NCBI GenBank assembly: GCA_900550025.1
Contig: URQP01000032.1
Coordinates: forward strand, 1 to 21,962
Length of the DNA stretch: 21,962 bases
Source: an uncultured Porphyromonadaceae bacterium
GTDB taxonomy: Bacteria; Bacteroidota; Bacteroidia; Bacteroidales; Muribaculaceae
Direction of reading: 5' to 3'
The notes beneath the pieces were generated by a model. The model was not told where the DNA came from. It made no database searches and saw only the letters and a list, made by a program, of their open reading frames with translations. A program made the translations under genes and the position numbers. Shown here in pieces: positions 1-8,431 of the stretch. How positions within the stretch are numbered: position 1 is the stretch's first letter; the number at the start of each line of letters is the position of its first letter.

Positions 1-801
<801 letters not shown>

Positions 802-815
802 AAAAACAACAGGTT

Positions 816-1109
816 ATGGTTAAACATATTGTAGCGTTTAAATTGAAAGGCTCCGCGGAGGAGCGCAGGGAGGTGGCTTCGCGGTTCAAGGCCGCATTGG
901 AGGCTCTTCCGGAACAGATAGATGTGCTCCAGAGCATAGAGGTGGGGCTGAATGAGAATCCGTCGGAAACGTGGAACGTGGTGCTTACGGCGATTGTCCC
1001 GACGATGGCCGATGTGGAGAAATATGCGAAACACCCGGCTCACGTGGCCGCGGCGGCTTTGCTAGGCGAGCATAAAGAAGCCCGCGCTTGTGTGGATTAT
1101 GAGTTTTGA
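816..1109 (+). CDS. Dabb (stress-responsive alpha/beta barrel) domain protein
   Basis: A 97-residue protein that is a single Dabb domain, a small dimeric alpha/beta barrel. It starts MVKHIVAFKLK and has the typical spacing of a first strand, a helix rich in A and E, a second strand around residues 37-44 (LQSIEVGL), and the YAKHPAHVAAAALL segment near residues 71-84, where the family has its Y-x-x-H-P-x-H motif. The full family length is present. Dabb proteins are seen in stress-response and small-molecule enzymes, and most bacterial members have no assigned reaction, so I give no substrate. It begins 14 bases after the ABC-F stop and is probably co-transcribed with it. There is no clear Shine-Dalgarno sequence before the ATG, which is normal for Bacteroidota. 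The next gene, purH, has its own promoter. Confidence 0.88.
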   Translation: MVKHIVAFKLKGSAEERREVASRFKAALEALPEQIDVLQSIEVGLNENPSETWNVVLTAIVPTMADVEKYAKHPAHVAAAALLGEHKEARACVDYEF

Positions 1110-1173
1110 CGGGAAGAACTGCGTCTTGGCAAAAAAAACGGACAAGTTCAAAACTTTTGCACTTGATTTATAC

Positions 1174-1181
1174 TATCTTTG
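1174..1181 (+). promoter_or_regulatory. Predicted -7 promoter element for purH
   Basis: TATCTTTG matches the Bacteroidota -7 consensus TAnnTTTG. A TTTG at 1156-1159 could serve as the -33 element, but its 14-base spacing is shorter than the usual 19-21, so the upstream half is weak. Transcription would start near 1188, giving an A-rich leader of about 48 bases to the ATG at 1236. No riboswitch-like fold is obvious in the leader. Confidence 0.6.
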
Positions 1182-1235
1182 CAAAGTGTATCATAAGGTA
1201 TAAAAGATTGGGTTAAATCTAAAGATAAAAGAACA

Positions 1236-2752
1236 ATGGCTGACAATAAAAAAATCAAAACTGCCCTTATCTCTGTCTATCATAAGGACGGATTGGACGA
1301 GATGCTCAAATTGTTGAACGGACACGGTGTGAAATTCCTTTCGACAGGCGGAACCAAGTCGTTTATCGAAAGTCTCGGATATGCTTGCGACTCTGTGGAG
1401 AATCTGACAGGCTATCCTTCGATTCTTGGAGGACGCGTGAAGACGCTGCATCCGAAAGTGTTCGGCGGAATATTGAACCGCCGCGACAATGAGGGCGACA
1501 ATGAGCAGATAGCTAAATATGAAATACCGGAAATCGACCTCGTTGTGGTTGATTTGTATCCTTTCGAGGAAACCGTGGCTTCGGGGGCTTCTGAAGCCGA
1601 CATAATCGAGAAAATCGACATCGGCGGAATATCGTTGATACGTGCAGCCGCCAAGAATTACAACGATGTGGTGATTGTGGCTTCCAAGAACCAGTATGCC
1701 CCGCTGTGCCGCATCATTGAGGAAAACGGCGAAGCCTTGCCGACCGCCGTTTCTTCGCCAAGGAGGCGTTCGGAGTGTCGAGCTTGTATGACAGCGCGAT
1801 ATTCAACTATTTCGACAAGGACGACGCTTCGGCGTTCCGTGTGGCAATCGACGGCGTTTCGCACTTGCGCTACGGAGAAAATCCCCATCAGAAAGGAAAG
1901 TTCTTCGGACGGTTCGAGGATATGTTCGAGAAACTGCACGGCAAGGAGATTTCGTACAACAATTTGCTCGACATAGACGCTGCCGTTAATTTGATTTCTG
2001 ATTTTACAGAGCCTACTTTTGCAGTATTGAAGCATAACAACGCATGCGGAATAGCTTCCCGCTCCTCGATTCTCGATGCTTGGAAGGACGCTCTTGCGGG
2101 CGACCCGGTATCGGCGTTCGGCGGTGTGCTTATCACGAACGGCGAGGTGGACGCGGCTACGGCGGAGGAAATGCATAAGATTTTCTTCGAGGTATGTATC
2201 GCTCCTTCGTATACGGAAGAAGCTTTGAAGGTTCTTGAGCAGAAAAAGAACAGGATAATCCTTGTGTTGAAGAAAATGGATTTGCCGACAGAACAGTTCC
2301 GTTCTGTCCTCAACGGCGTTTTGCGTCAGGACAAGGACTTGTATAAGGAATCTGTCGCCGATTTGAAGCAAGTGACCGATAAGGCAATCACGCCGGAGCA
2401 GGCTGAAGATTTGCTGTTCGCCAACAAGGTGGTGAAGCACAGCAAGAGCAATGCCATCGTGCTGGCCAAGAACAAACAGCTTCTGGCAAGCGGCATAGGG
2501 CAGACTTCGCGTGTCGACGCGTTGAAACAGGCAATCGAGAAAGCTCATTCGTTCGATTTCGACTTGAACGGCGCAGTGATGGCCTCCGACGCTTTCTTCC
2601 CCTTCTCCGACTGTGTGGAAATCGCGCACAAGGCCGGTGTTACGGCTGTGATACAACCCGGCGGCTCTATCCGCGACAATGACAGCGTGGAATATTGCAA
2701 TAAAAACGGAATCGCGATGGTGATGACCGGCATACGCCATTTCAAACATTGA
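1236..2752 (+). CDS. purH: Bifunctional AICAR formyltransferase / IMP cyclohydrolase PurH, frameshifted in this sequence
   Basis: PurH carries out the last two steps of de novo purine synthesis, AICAR to FAICAR to IMP. The gene is complete end to end but split between two frames: 1236 to about 1735 in one, about 1736 to 2752 in the other. Restoring one missing base gives 505 residues, the normal length. The N-terminal IMP cyclohydrolase half shows STGGT (36-40), KTLHPKVFGGIL (69-80) and DIGG. The C-terminal formyltransferase half shows LRYGENPHQ and the catalytic KHNNACG (Lys266 and His267 in joined numbering), AFGGVL and QPGGS, and ends in GIRHFKH. Read as it stands, the first frame runs on for unrelated codons to a stop at 1976. 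The second frame has a stop at 1718-1720, so the break must fall between about 1721 and 1740. Loss of an essential biosynthetic enzyme is unlikely in this context, so a sequencing or assembly indel is my first guess. Confidence 0.95.
1721..1777 (+). other. purH frameshift site with internal Shine-Dalgarno and GTG
   Basis: The translation agrees with PurH through ...EENGE-A in the first frame and continues as LADRRFFAKEAFGVSS in the second, so one base is missing around 1731-1739. Just after the break, AAGGAGG (1760-1766) sits eight bases before GTG 1775. That GTG opens the frame covering the whole formyltransferase half (325 residues, to 2752). The conserved residues K-E-A are what encode this AAGGAGG, so it may be chance. 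Confidence 0.85.
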
Positions 2753-2777
2753 TGGACAAAATAATTGAGACAATATT

Positions 2778-3794
2778 ATGGGTTTGTTTTCTCTGACACA
2801 AGAAATAGCCGTCGATTTGGGTACGGCGAACACGATTATAATCCATAACGACAAAATCGTGGTCGACGAGCCTTCGTATGTGGCTCTCGACACGAAAGGC
2901 CGGTTGGTGGCTGTCGGCGAGCAGGCGAAAATGATGCAGGGCAAGGAGAATGCCAATATCCGTACCATTCGTCCGCTGCGCGACGGCGTTATCGCCGACT
3001 TCAACGCCGCCGAATTGATGATTCGCGGGCTGATAAAGATGGTAAGCTCGCGGAGACGTTGGTTCACTCCGTCGTTGAGGATTGTAATCTGTATCCCATC
3101 CGGCAGCACGGAAGTGGAGATACGTGCCGTGCGCGACTCGAGCGAGCATGCCGGTGGGCGCGACGTGTACATGATTTACGAGCCGATGGCCGCTGCCCTC
3201 GGCATCGGTCTCGACGTTGAGGCTCCCGAAGGCAATATGATTGTCGACATAGGCGGCGGCACTACGGAGATTGCCGTGATTTCGCTGGGTGGCATTGTCA
3301 CTAACAAGAGCATCCGCATCGCCGGCGACGTGCTGACCGACGACATACAGGAGCACATGCGCCGTGCCCACAATGTCAGGGTGGGCGAGCGTATGGCCGA
3401 ATTGATTAAGATAAATGTCGGTTCCGTCCTTACAGAGCTGGAGAATCCGCCGGAAGACTATATAGTTCACGGTCCTAATGTCATGACGGCATTGCCGATG
3501 GAAGTGGCTGTTTCGTATCAGGAAATCTCGCGCAGCATCGAGAAATCCATTTCGAAGATAGAGGCTGCTGTGCTTAACGCGTTGGAGAACACTCCTCCGG
3601 AGCTTTACGCCGACATAGTGCGCAACGGCATTTACCTTTCGGGCGGCGGAGCTTTGCTGAGGGGGCTCGACAAGCGTCTGACCGACAAGATTGGCATAAA
3701 GTTCAACATCGCCGAGGACCCGTTGCATGCTGTTGCGAAAGGGACAGGAATAGCGTTGAAGAACATCGGGCGCTTCTCGTTCCTCATACGTTGA
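2778..3794 (+). CDS. mreB: Rod shape-determining actin homologue MreB
   Basis: MreB is the bacterial actin that forms membrane-attached filaments and steers lateral wall synthesis by the elongasome. The 338-residue product has the actin-fold nucleotide-binding motifs: phosphate-1 loop IAVDLGTANT (about 10-19), phosphate-2 DIGGGTTEIAV in the middle, and the adenosine-site stretch YLSGGGALLRGLD near the C-terminus. The hydrophobic amphipathic start MGLFSLTQE is typical of membrane-binding MreB. Length and sequence are complete. It begins 25 bases after the purH stop and leads a four-gene cluster with mreC, mreD and mrdA, all on the same strand with little or no spacing, so it is almost surely co-transcribed. 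I see no promoter in the 25-base gap, which suggests read-through from purH or a promoter inside it. Confidence 0.97.
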   Translation: MGLFSLTQEIAVDLGTANTIIIHNDKIVVDEPSYVALDTKGRLVAVGEQAKMMQGKENANIRTIRPLRDGVIADFNAAELMIRGLIKMVSSRRRWFTPSLRIVICIPSGSTEVEIRAVRDSSEHAGGRDVYMIYEPMAAALGIGLDVEAPEGNMIVDIGGGTTEIAVISLGGIVTNKSIRIAGDVLTDDIQEHMRRAHNVRVGERMAELIKINVGSVLTELENPPEDYIVHGPNVMTALPMEVAVSYQEISRSIEKSISKIEAAVLNALENTPPELYADIVRNGIYLSGGGALLRGLDKRLTDKIGIKFNIAEDPLHAVAKGTGIALKNIGRFSFLIR

Positions 3795-3819
3795 TGACAT
3801 TTGTTTATGAATCGTATCA

Positions 3820-4659
3820 GTGCATAATTTAATTTCATTCCTTATACGGCATTCTTCGTGGTTTGTGTTTCTGATTTATGTGGCGGCCAGTCTGTTCCTG
3901 CTGTTTCAGAACAATCCTTACCAGCAGTATGTCTATCTGACATCGGCGAACAGCGTTTCAGCCGCTGTCTATAAGGGTGTGGGCAGCATAACCTCGTATT
4001 TCAACCTGCGTTCGATTAACGGCGATTTGCAGGAGCGCAACGCTTTGCTCGAGATGGAGGTGGTGAACCTCAAAAGGCAGCTCGACGATTGCCGGTTGCT
4101 TTTGCTGTCCGATTCGGTCAGCTTGCCTGATTCTGTAGCACAGTCGTATGACTACCATTTCGCGAGCGTGATTAACAACAGTGTGTCGAAACCGATGAAC
4201 TACATAACCATCGACAAGGGCCGCGCGGACGGAATAGAGCCGGAGATGGGTGTTGTCGACCAGAACGGCGTTGTAGGGATGGTGAGCGTGGTAAGCGACC
4301 ATGCCGCAAGGGTAATATCGTTGCTGAATCCGAATATGCGGCTTTCGTGCAAGGTGAAGAATTCGGAATATTTCGGCAGCCTTTATTGGGACGGCGCAAG
4401 CCCTTATTATGCCATTCTGGAGGAGATGCCGAGGCATGTGGTATACCATAAGGGCGATACGATAATAACGAGCGGCTATTCATCGGTGTTCCCGGAGGGG
4501 CTTATTGTCGGTACGGTGGAAAGCGGCATGAAAATGAAAGACGACAATTTCATAGCGTTGAAAGTGAAACTGTCGACCGATTTCACCCGATTGAGCACTG
4601 TGCGCGCTATAAAGAGCAAGATTTCGGATGAGCTTAAAGAATTAGAAAGTGAACGGTAG
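3820..4659 (+). CDS. mreC: Rod shape-determining protein MreC
   Basis: MreC is the periplasmic scaffold that links MreB and MreD to PBP2. The 279-residue product has a short cytoplasmic tail, one membrane helix (about 13-29, FVFLIYVAASLFLLF), a coiled coil over about 62-85 (from INGDLQERN), and the beta-rich MreC domain including MNYITIDKGRADGIEP and the GVVG-MVSVVSDHAARV stretch. The start is unusual: the frame has a stop at 3808-3810 and no ATG before the membrane helix, so GTG 3820 (MHNLISFLIRH, which fits the family N-terminus) is the best start. No Shine-Dalgarno sequence is evident. The stop TAG directly abuts the mreD ATG, which suggests coupled translation. Confidence 0.94.
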   Translation: MHNLISFLIRHSSWFVFLIYVAASLFLLFQNNPYQQYVYLTSANSVSAAVYKGVGSITSYFNLRSINGDLQERNALLEMEVVNLKRQLDDCRLLLLSDSVSLPDSVAQSYDYHFASVINNSVSKPMNYITIDKGRADGIEPEMGVVDQNGVVGMVSVVSDHAARVISLLNPNMRLSCKVKNSEYFGSLYWDGASPYYAILEEMPRHVVYHKGDTIITSGYSSVFPEGLIVGTVESGMKMKDDNFIALKVKLSTDFTRLSTVRAIKSKISDELKELESER

Positions 4660-5181
4660 ATGGCAAGGCAGGTAATACAGTTTCTGATATTGTTCGTGGT
4701 GCTTGTGTTGGTGCAGGTTCTTGTATGCAACAACATCAGCATCTTCAATGTCGCCACTCCGTTTGTGTTCATATATTTCCTCATACGTCTGCCGATTGAC
4801 ATGCGTATCAATTGGGTGCTTACGCTGTCGTTCTTTTCAGGATTGATAGTAGACGTGTTTTCCGACACCCAAGGGATGAATGCCCTTGCCTGCACTTTGC
4901 TTGGAGCGTCGAGGAATGTGATATTCGGGCTTTATGTCACGCGCAGGGACGAGATAGCCGATACCGTGCCGTCGATGAGAAGCCTTGGGATGGCCGTCTA
5001 TATGAAGTATCTTCTCACGATGACGCTGTTCTATTGCGTTGTGATTACGTTTGTCGAGGCGTTTGCTTTGCATAATGCGCTTCTTTCTGTCCTGAGGGCT
5101 GTTTGCAGCACTGTGCTGTCGTTTGCGGTGATGCTTGGCATAGACAGTTTTGTCAATACGCGGAATGAAAAAGGATTATAG
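4660..5181 (+). CDS. mreD: Rod shape-determining membrane protein MreD
   Basis: A 173-residue integral membrane protein with about five hydrophobic helices, the usual form of MreD, which with MreC connects the MreB filament to PBP2. The N-terminal helix (FLILFVVLVLVQVLVCNNI) and the loop with FSGLIVDVFSDTQGMNALA are family hallmarks (G-L-x-x-D and the following G-x-x-A). The ATG begins at the base after the mreC stop, and the 3' end overlaps mrdA by 17 bases, so these genes form one translationally linked unit. The length is normal. Sequence divergence is high in this family, so the call rests on helix pattern plus position as well as on motifs. Confidence 0.93.
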   Translation: MARQVIQFLILFVVLVLVQVLVCNNISIFNVATPFVFIYFLIRLPIDMRINWVLTLSFFSGLIVDVFSDTQGMNALACTLLGASRNVIFGLYVTRRDEIADTVPSMRSLGMAVYMKYLLTMTLFYCVVITFVEAFALHNALLSVLRAVCSTVLSFAVMLGIDSFVNTRNEKGL

Positions 5182-7027
5182 TTTAGAAAAGCGTAAATAT
5201 GTCATCGGCGGGCTGCTTGTGGTGCTTGCCGTAATCTATTTGTTCCGTTTGTTTGAATTGCAGGTTCTTGAGACGAAGTACAAGGAAAATGCCGATTCCA
5301 ACGCTTTCTTGCGTAAGACGGTCTATCCGTCGCGCGGGCAGATGTTCGACCGCAACGGCAATCTGGTGGTTTACAACAAGCCGGCATACGATGTGATGAT
5401 TATCCCCCGGGAGGTCGGCGATTTCGACACTTTGGACTTTTGCAGGACTTTGCGCATATCGAAGGAGGAATTGCAGGGATATTTCGACGACATGCGCAAT
5501 CCGCGGAAAAATCCCGGCTATTCTTCGTATACGCAGCAGGTTCTTATAACACATATCTCGGCGCAGGACTACGGACGGCTTCAGGAAAAGCTCTACCGTT
5601 TCCCGGGATTCTTCATACAGAAGCGCATATTGAGGGAATACGCTTACGAGGCGGGAGCCAATTTTTTGGGAAACATACGTGAAGTCAACGCCCGCGACAT
5701 CGAGAACGACGATTATTACCGTGCGGGCGACTATACCGGCGATTTGGGCATAGAAAAGAGCTACGAGCGTTTCCTGCGGGGTGTAAAAGGTCAGGAGATA
5801 CTGATACGCGACGCGCACGGCCGCATAAAGGGGCGGTACGAGAATGGGGCGCGGGATGTGGCTCCCGTAGCTGGTAAGGACTTGAAGCTGGGGATTGACA
5901 TAAAGCTGCAAGAGTATGGCGAGAGGCTTATGCAGGGCAAGATAGGGGCGATAGTGGCCATCGAGCCAGCTACCGGCGAGATTCTTGCATTGGTGTCGAG
6001 CCCAACGTATAATCCTAAGTCGCTTGTGGGGCGTGAGCGCGGGAAGAATTACCGTGCGCTTGTCAACGACCCTTACAAACCGTTGTATGACCGTTCCATT
6101 ATGGCGGCATATCCGCCGGGCTCTACATTCAAACCCACACAGGGGCTGATATTCCGGCAGGAGGGTATCATCGACCTCAATACGGCTTATCCGTGCTATC
6201 ACGGTTATATAAACGGAGGGCTGAGGGTAGGATGCCATGGGCATGAGTCGCCTATAACGCTGAAGCCTGCCATCCGTACTTCGTGTAACGCTTATTTTTG
6301 CTGGGGGTTCAAGAATATGATTGACCGCAGGTCGAAGTATGGCTCTCCGGCGGAAGCTTTCGAGGTGTGGAAGAATTATATGGTCGATTTAGGGTACGGC
6401 TATAAGCTCGGTGTAGACTTGCCGGGCGAAAGCCGCGGGTTTATTCCCAATAGTAAGTTCTATAATAAGATATATGGCGAGAACCGTTGGAGCGCGAACA
6501 CTATAATTTCTGTGGCGATAGGACAGGGCGAGATACTTGCCACGCCCTTGCAGATTGCCAACCTGTGCGCGACGGTGGCCAACCGCGGCTATTATATAAA
6601 ACCGCATATCGTGAAGGAGATTGCCGACACTGTGCTTCCCGAGGAATACCGTACGAAGCACGTCAGCCGTATCGACAAGGCTTATTTCGAGGACATTGCG
6701 GAGGGAATGAGAATGGCCGTCGTCGGCGGTACGTGCCGCAATGCGCAGTTCCCGGGCTATGAGGTGTGCGGCAAGACCGGTACAGCCCAGAACCCGCACG
6801 GCAAGGACCACTCTTCGTTTATGGGGTTCGCCCCGATGGTCAATCCGAAAATCGCTATTTGTGTGTATGTCGAGAACGGTGGCTGGGGTGCCACTTACGG
6901 TGTGCCTATCGGCGGACTGATGATGGAGATGTATCTCAATGGGAAAATTGCGCCGGAACGCAAGTATATAGAGGAACGCATATTGCAGTCGAATACGATT
7001 CTATATAGCGGTGTGAAAAAACATTGA
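5165..7027 (+). CDS. mrdA: Penicillin-binding protein 2, elongasome transpeptidase
   Basis: PBP2 cross-links new peptidoglycan during cell elongation, paired with the RodA polymerase. The 620-residue protein has one N-terminal membrane helix (about 15-33), a pedestal/dimerisation domain starting at SRGQMFDRNGN, and a transpeptidase domain with all three active-site motifs: STFK with nucleophile Ser320, SCN at 373-375, and KTGT at 537-540. The frame can be opened at TTG 5150, but ATG 5165 gives the usual start MKKDYSLEKRKYV and overlaps the end of mreD by 17 bases. It is the last morphogenesis gene of the cluster; rodA, which often follows in Bacteroidales, is not here, and a Nudix gene begins 10 bases later. 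The protein is full length and looks functional. Confidence 0.96.
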   Translation: MKKDYSLEKRKYVIGGLLVVLAVIYLFRLFELQVLETKYKENADSNAFLRKTVYPSRGQMFDRNGNLVVYNKPAYDVMIIPREVGDFDTLDFCRTLRISKEELQGYFDDMRNPRKNPGYSSYTQQVLITHISAQDYGRLQEKLYRFPGFFIQKRILREYAYEAGANFLGNIREVNARDIENDDYYRAGDYTGDLGIEKSYERFLRGVKGQEILIRDAHGRIKGRYENGARDVAPVAGKDLKLGIDIKLQEYGERLMQGKIGAIVAIEPATGEILALVSSPTYNPKSLVGRERGKNYRALVNDPYKPLYDRSIMAAYPPGSTFKPTQGLIFRQEGIIDLNTAYPCYHGYINGGLRVGCHGHESPITLKPAIRTSCNAYFCWGFKNMIDRRSKYGSPAEAFEVWKNYMVDLGYGYKLGVDLPGESRGFIPNSKFYNKIYGENRWSANTIISVAIGQGEILATPLQIANLCATVANRGYYIKPHIVKEIADTVLPEEYRTKHVSRIDKAYFEDIAEGMRMAVVGGTCRNAQFPGYEVCGKTGTAQNPHGKDHSSFMGFAPMVNPKIAICVYVENGGWGATYGVPIGGLMMEMYLNGKIAPERKYIEERILQSNTILYSGVKKH

Positions 7028-7037
7028 CAAGAAAATT

Positions 7038-7601
7038 ATGCTCATAAACGATTTGGACGAGCGTAAATGGAAGACGCTCAAAAGTGAATATCTCATACGC
7101 CGTCCGTGGCTGACGGCACGGCGCGACACGGTGGAATTGCCGAACGGCAATGTCAACGACGAGTTTTATGTTCTGGAATATCCTGACTGGGTGAATATCC
7201 TTGCCATTACTGACGGCGGCGAGTTCGTCATGATAAGGCAGTACCGCCATGGCATAGGCCAGACGCGCTACGAATTGTGTGCCGGCGTGGTTGATCCGGG
7301 TGAAGAGCCGCTCGAGGCGGCCAAGCGCGAGCTGTGGGAAGAGACGGGGTACGGCGGCGGAGAGTGGGAGAGGACTATGGTGATTTCTGGTAATCCGAGT
7401 ACTACCAATAATCTCACTCATTGTTATCTCGCAAAGGGAGTGCGCAGGGTTTCCGGCCAGCATCTTGAAGGCACGGAGGACATTTCGGTGCATTTGCTTA
7501 CTGTCGATGACGTGAGGCAGCTGCTTTTGGACGACGGGATAAAGCAGTCGCTGATGCTTGCGCCGCTTTGGAGGTACTTCGCAATCAATAAATTGCTATG
7601 A
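7038..7601 (+). CDS. Nudix hydrolase, probably ADP-ribose pyrophosphatase type
   Basis: A 187-residue enzyme with a perfect Nudix box, G-x5-E-x7-R-E-L-x-E-E-x-G-Y, at residues 83-105 (Gly83, Glu89, Arg97, Glu98, Glu101, Glu102), which binds the metal ions and hydrolyses nucleoside diphosphate-linked compounds. The N-terminal region with RRPWLTARRDTVELPNG and the segment VMIRQYRHG just before the box resemble the NudF/ADP-ribose pyrophosphatase group, which cleaves ADP-ribose or nucleotide sugars. The substrate is inferred from this resemblance only. It begins 10 bases after the mrdA stop and is therefore probably co-transcribed with the wall genes, although no functional link is obvious. I see no strong terminator after it; the HU promoter lies in the 119-base gap that follows. 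Confidence 0.92.
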   Translation: MLINDLDERKWKTLKSEYLIRRPWLTARRDTVELPNGNVNDEFYVLEYPDWVNILAITDGGEFVMIRQYRHGIGQTRYELCAGVVDPGEEPLEAAKRELWEETGYGGGEWERTMVISGNPSTTNNLTHCYLAKGVRRVSGQHLEGTEDISVHLLTVDDVRQLLLDDGIKQSLMLAPLWRYFAINKLL

Positions 7602-7656
7602 ATTTTGTGGAAAATAAGACAAAAACGGCTTAAATTGAATTTTTATAGGTTATTAG

Positions 7657-7687
7657 TTGTTTTTTTGTTTGGAATAACATACATTTG
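7657..7687 (+). promoter_or_regulatory. Promoter of the HU gene (-33 TTG, -7 TACATTTG)
   Basis: TACATTTG at 7680-7687 is a full match to the Bacteroidota -7 consensus TAnnTTTG. TTG at 7657-7659 lies 20 bases upstream, the expected spacing. The start of transcription would be near 7694, leaving an A/T-rich leader of about 27 bases before the ATG at 7721. This is the best promoter match in the window and suits a highly expressed gene. Confidence 0.8.
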
Positions 7688-7720
7688 TCGGAGAATACCA
7701 TAAACCTAAATATTTTAATT

Positions 7721-7993
7721 ATGAATAAAGCAGAATTAATCAATGCGATTGCTGAAAAAGCAAACCTGACAAAAGCCGATGCTAAAAATGCATTGGACGC
7801 GACAATTGCGGCTATCACAGACGCCATGACTAAGAATGATAAGGTAGCTCTTATCGGATTCGGTACTTTCTCTGTAGTTGAAAAGGGCGAACGTACAGGC
7901 ATCAACCCGGCTACTAAGGCTAAGATTACCATTCCGGCTAAGAAGGTAGTTAAATTCAAAGCTGGTGCAGAACTTGCTGACAAAGTGAAATAA
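7721..7993 (+). CDS. DNA-binding protein HU
   Basis: A 90-residue histone-like protein that bends and packs DNA. It starts MNKAELINAIAEKANLTKADA, has the conserved central block IGFGTFSVVEKGERTGINPATK (residues about 46-67, containing the GFGTF turn and the arm with the R-x-G-x-NP signature), and ends with IPAKKVVKFKAGAELADKVK. An in-frame TTG at 7685 would add 12 residues, but it lies inside the -7 element, so ATG 7721 is the start. The gene is more A/T-rich and uses more A/T-ending codons than its neighbours, as expected for a strongly expressed gene. It is monocistronic, with its own promoter and a hairpin 25 bases after the stop. HU subtype (HupA-like or HupB-like) cannot be assigned from sequence alone. 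Confidence 0.96.
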   Translation: MNKAELINAIAEKANLTKADAKNALDATIAAITDAMTKNDKVALIGFGTFSVVEKGERTGINPATKAKITIPAKKVVKFKAGAELADKVK

Positions 7994-8017
7994 TACAGAT
8001 TGTTGTGTAAAGGTCAT

Positions 8018-8049
8018 AGCGGAGGGCATGCAAACGCACGTCCTCCGCT
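8018..8049 (+). terminator. Stem-loop downstream of HU
   Basis: AGCGGAGG (8018-8025) pairs perfectly with CCTCCGCT (8042-8049) around a 16-base loop, 25 bases after the HU stop. A U-rich tail is lacking (the following bases are TCCGTTAATAAAA), so it may be a weak terminator or a 3' end-protecting hairpin of the HU messenger. Confidence 0.5.
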
Positions 8050-8376
8050 TCCGTTAATAAAAGGTGTGCAATCTCCGGTATCCCGGTAGATTTGTGTCCG
8101 TTAGGAATGCGGGTGTTTGGTTTATGGGATGCAATGTGCTGCCATTTACAAGCGATGCCAGCCACTGTTGCCGTAACACCGCCTTGGCGGTGGTTAAAAG
8201 CCTTGCGAAGGCATCGGCTTTGTGGAGGTCTTAGAACAATTGTGCTACAAGTGTGTCCGACATACGGCTATGCCGCTTTCTCAGAATGATGCATATCTAT
8301 AAATGCCATATAATCAGACTCTTATTTTTAGCGGATACCGATATATGAAAGTATTGAATAGTTGTCGCGTGAAATT

Positions 8377-8408
8377 AAAAAGGATGGACCGAAGTCCATC
8401 CTTTTTTT
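8377..8408. terminator. Strong bidirectional rho-independent terminator
   Basis: A 13-bp perfect stem, AAAAAGGATGGAC (8377-8389) with its complement at 8394-8406, closes a CGAA tetraloop and runs into seven Ts on the + strand and an A-run that gives Ts on the - strand. It sits 24 bases past the end of the - strand M23 peptidase gene and downstream of the + strand HU region, so it can end transcription from both sides. Confidence 0.9.
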
Positions 8409-8431
8409 GTATGAAGAGAATTGATTGCCGG

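Larger units (their letters stand above)
7994..8431. other. 438-base gene-free region made of serial hairpins
   Basis: I find no credible protein gene here: the open frames use poor starts and have no recognisable product. Instead there are several inverted repeats: 8018-8049 (8-bp perfect stem), 8070-8092 (9-bp stem with one bulge, TATC loop), 8177-8192 (CACCGCC/GGCGGTG), 8200-8212 (GCCTT-GCG-AAGGC), 8265-8275 (CGGC-TAT-GCCG), and the terminator at 8377-8408. It could be a small structured RNA on either strand, a dispersed intergenic repeat, or a decayed sequence. It does not match the hallmark sequences of RNase P, SRP RNA, tmRNA or tRNA that I can recall. Confidence 0.4.

Noticed and set aside
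1721..1740. Programmed -1 frameshifting in purH
   Set aside because: There is no canonical slippery heptamer and no clear stimulating pseudoknot, and PurH is a single frame in known relatives.
1658..3172. 504-codon open frame on the - strand across purH and mreB
   Set aside because: It lies fully antisense to two clearly recognised genes and its translation shows no recognisable domain; GC-rich codon use makes such shadows common.
2742..3800. 352-codon open frame on the - strand opposite mreB
   Set aside because: It is a shadow of mreB. The product has the Arg/His/Val-rich composition of antisense frames and no known motif.
5150..5164. TTG start five codons upstream for mrdA
   Set aside because: ATG 5165 gives the typical PBP2 N-terminus, and the overlap with mreD is a normal coupling distance.
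5183..6244. 353-codon - strand frame opposite mrdA
   Set aside because: It is antisense to an intact PBP2 gene with all catalytic motifs and shows no domain of its own.
7685..7720. Longer HU start (TTG 7685)
   Set aside because: This start lies inside the -7 promoter element, and the family begins at MNKAELI (ATG 7721).
8092..8289. 65-codon frame in the HU-M23 gap
   Set aside because: It has a TTG start, no ribosome site and no recognisable product, and it is full of hairpins; better explained as RNA or repeat.
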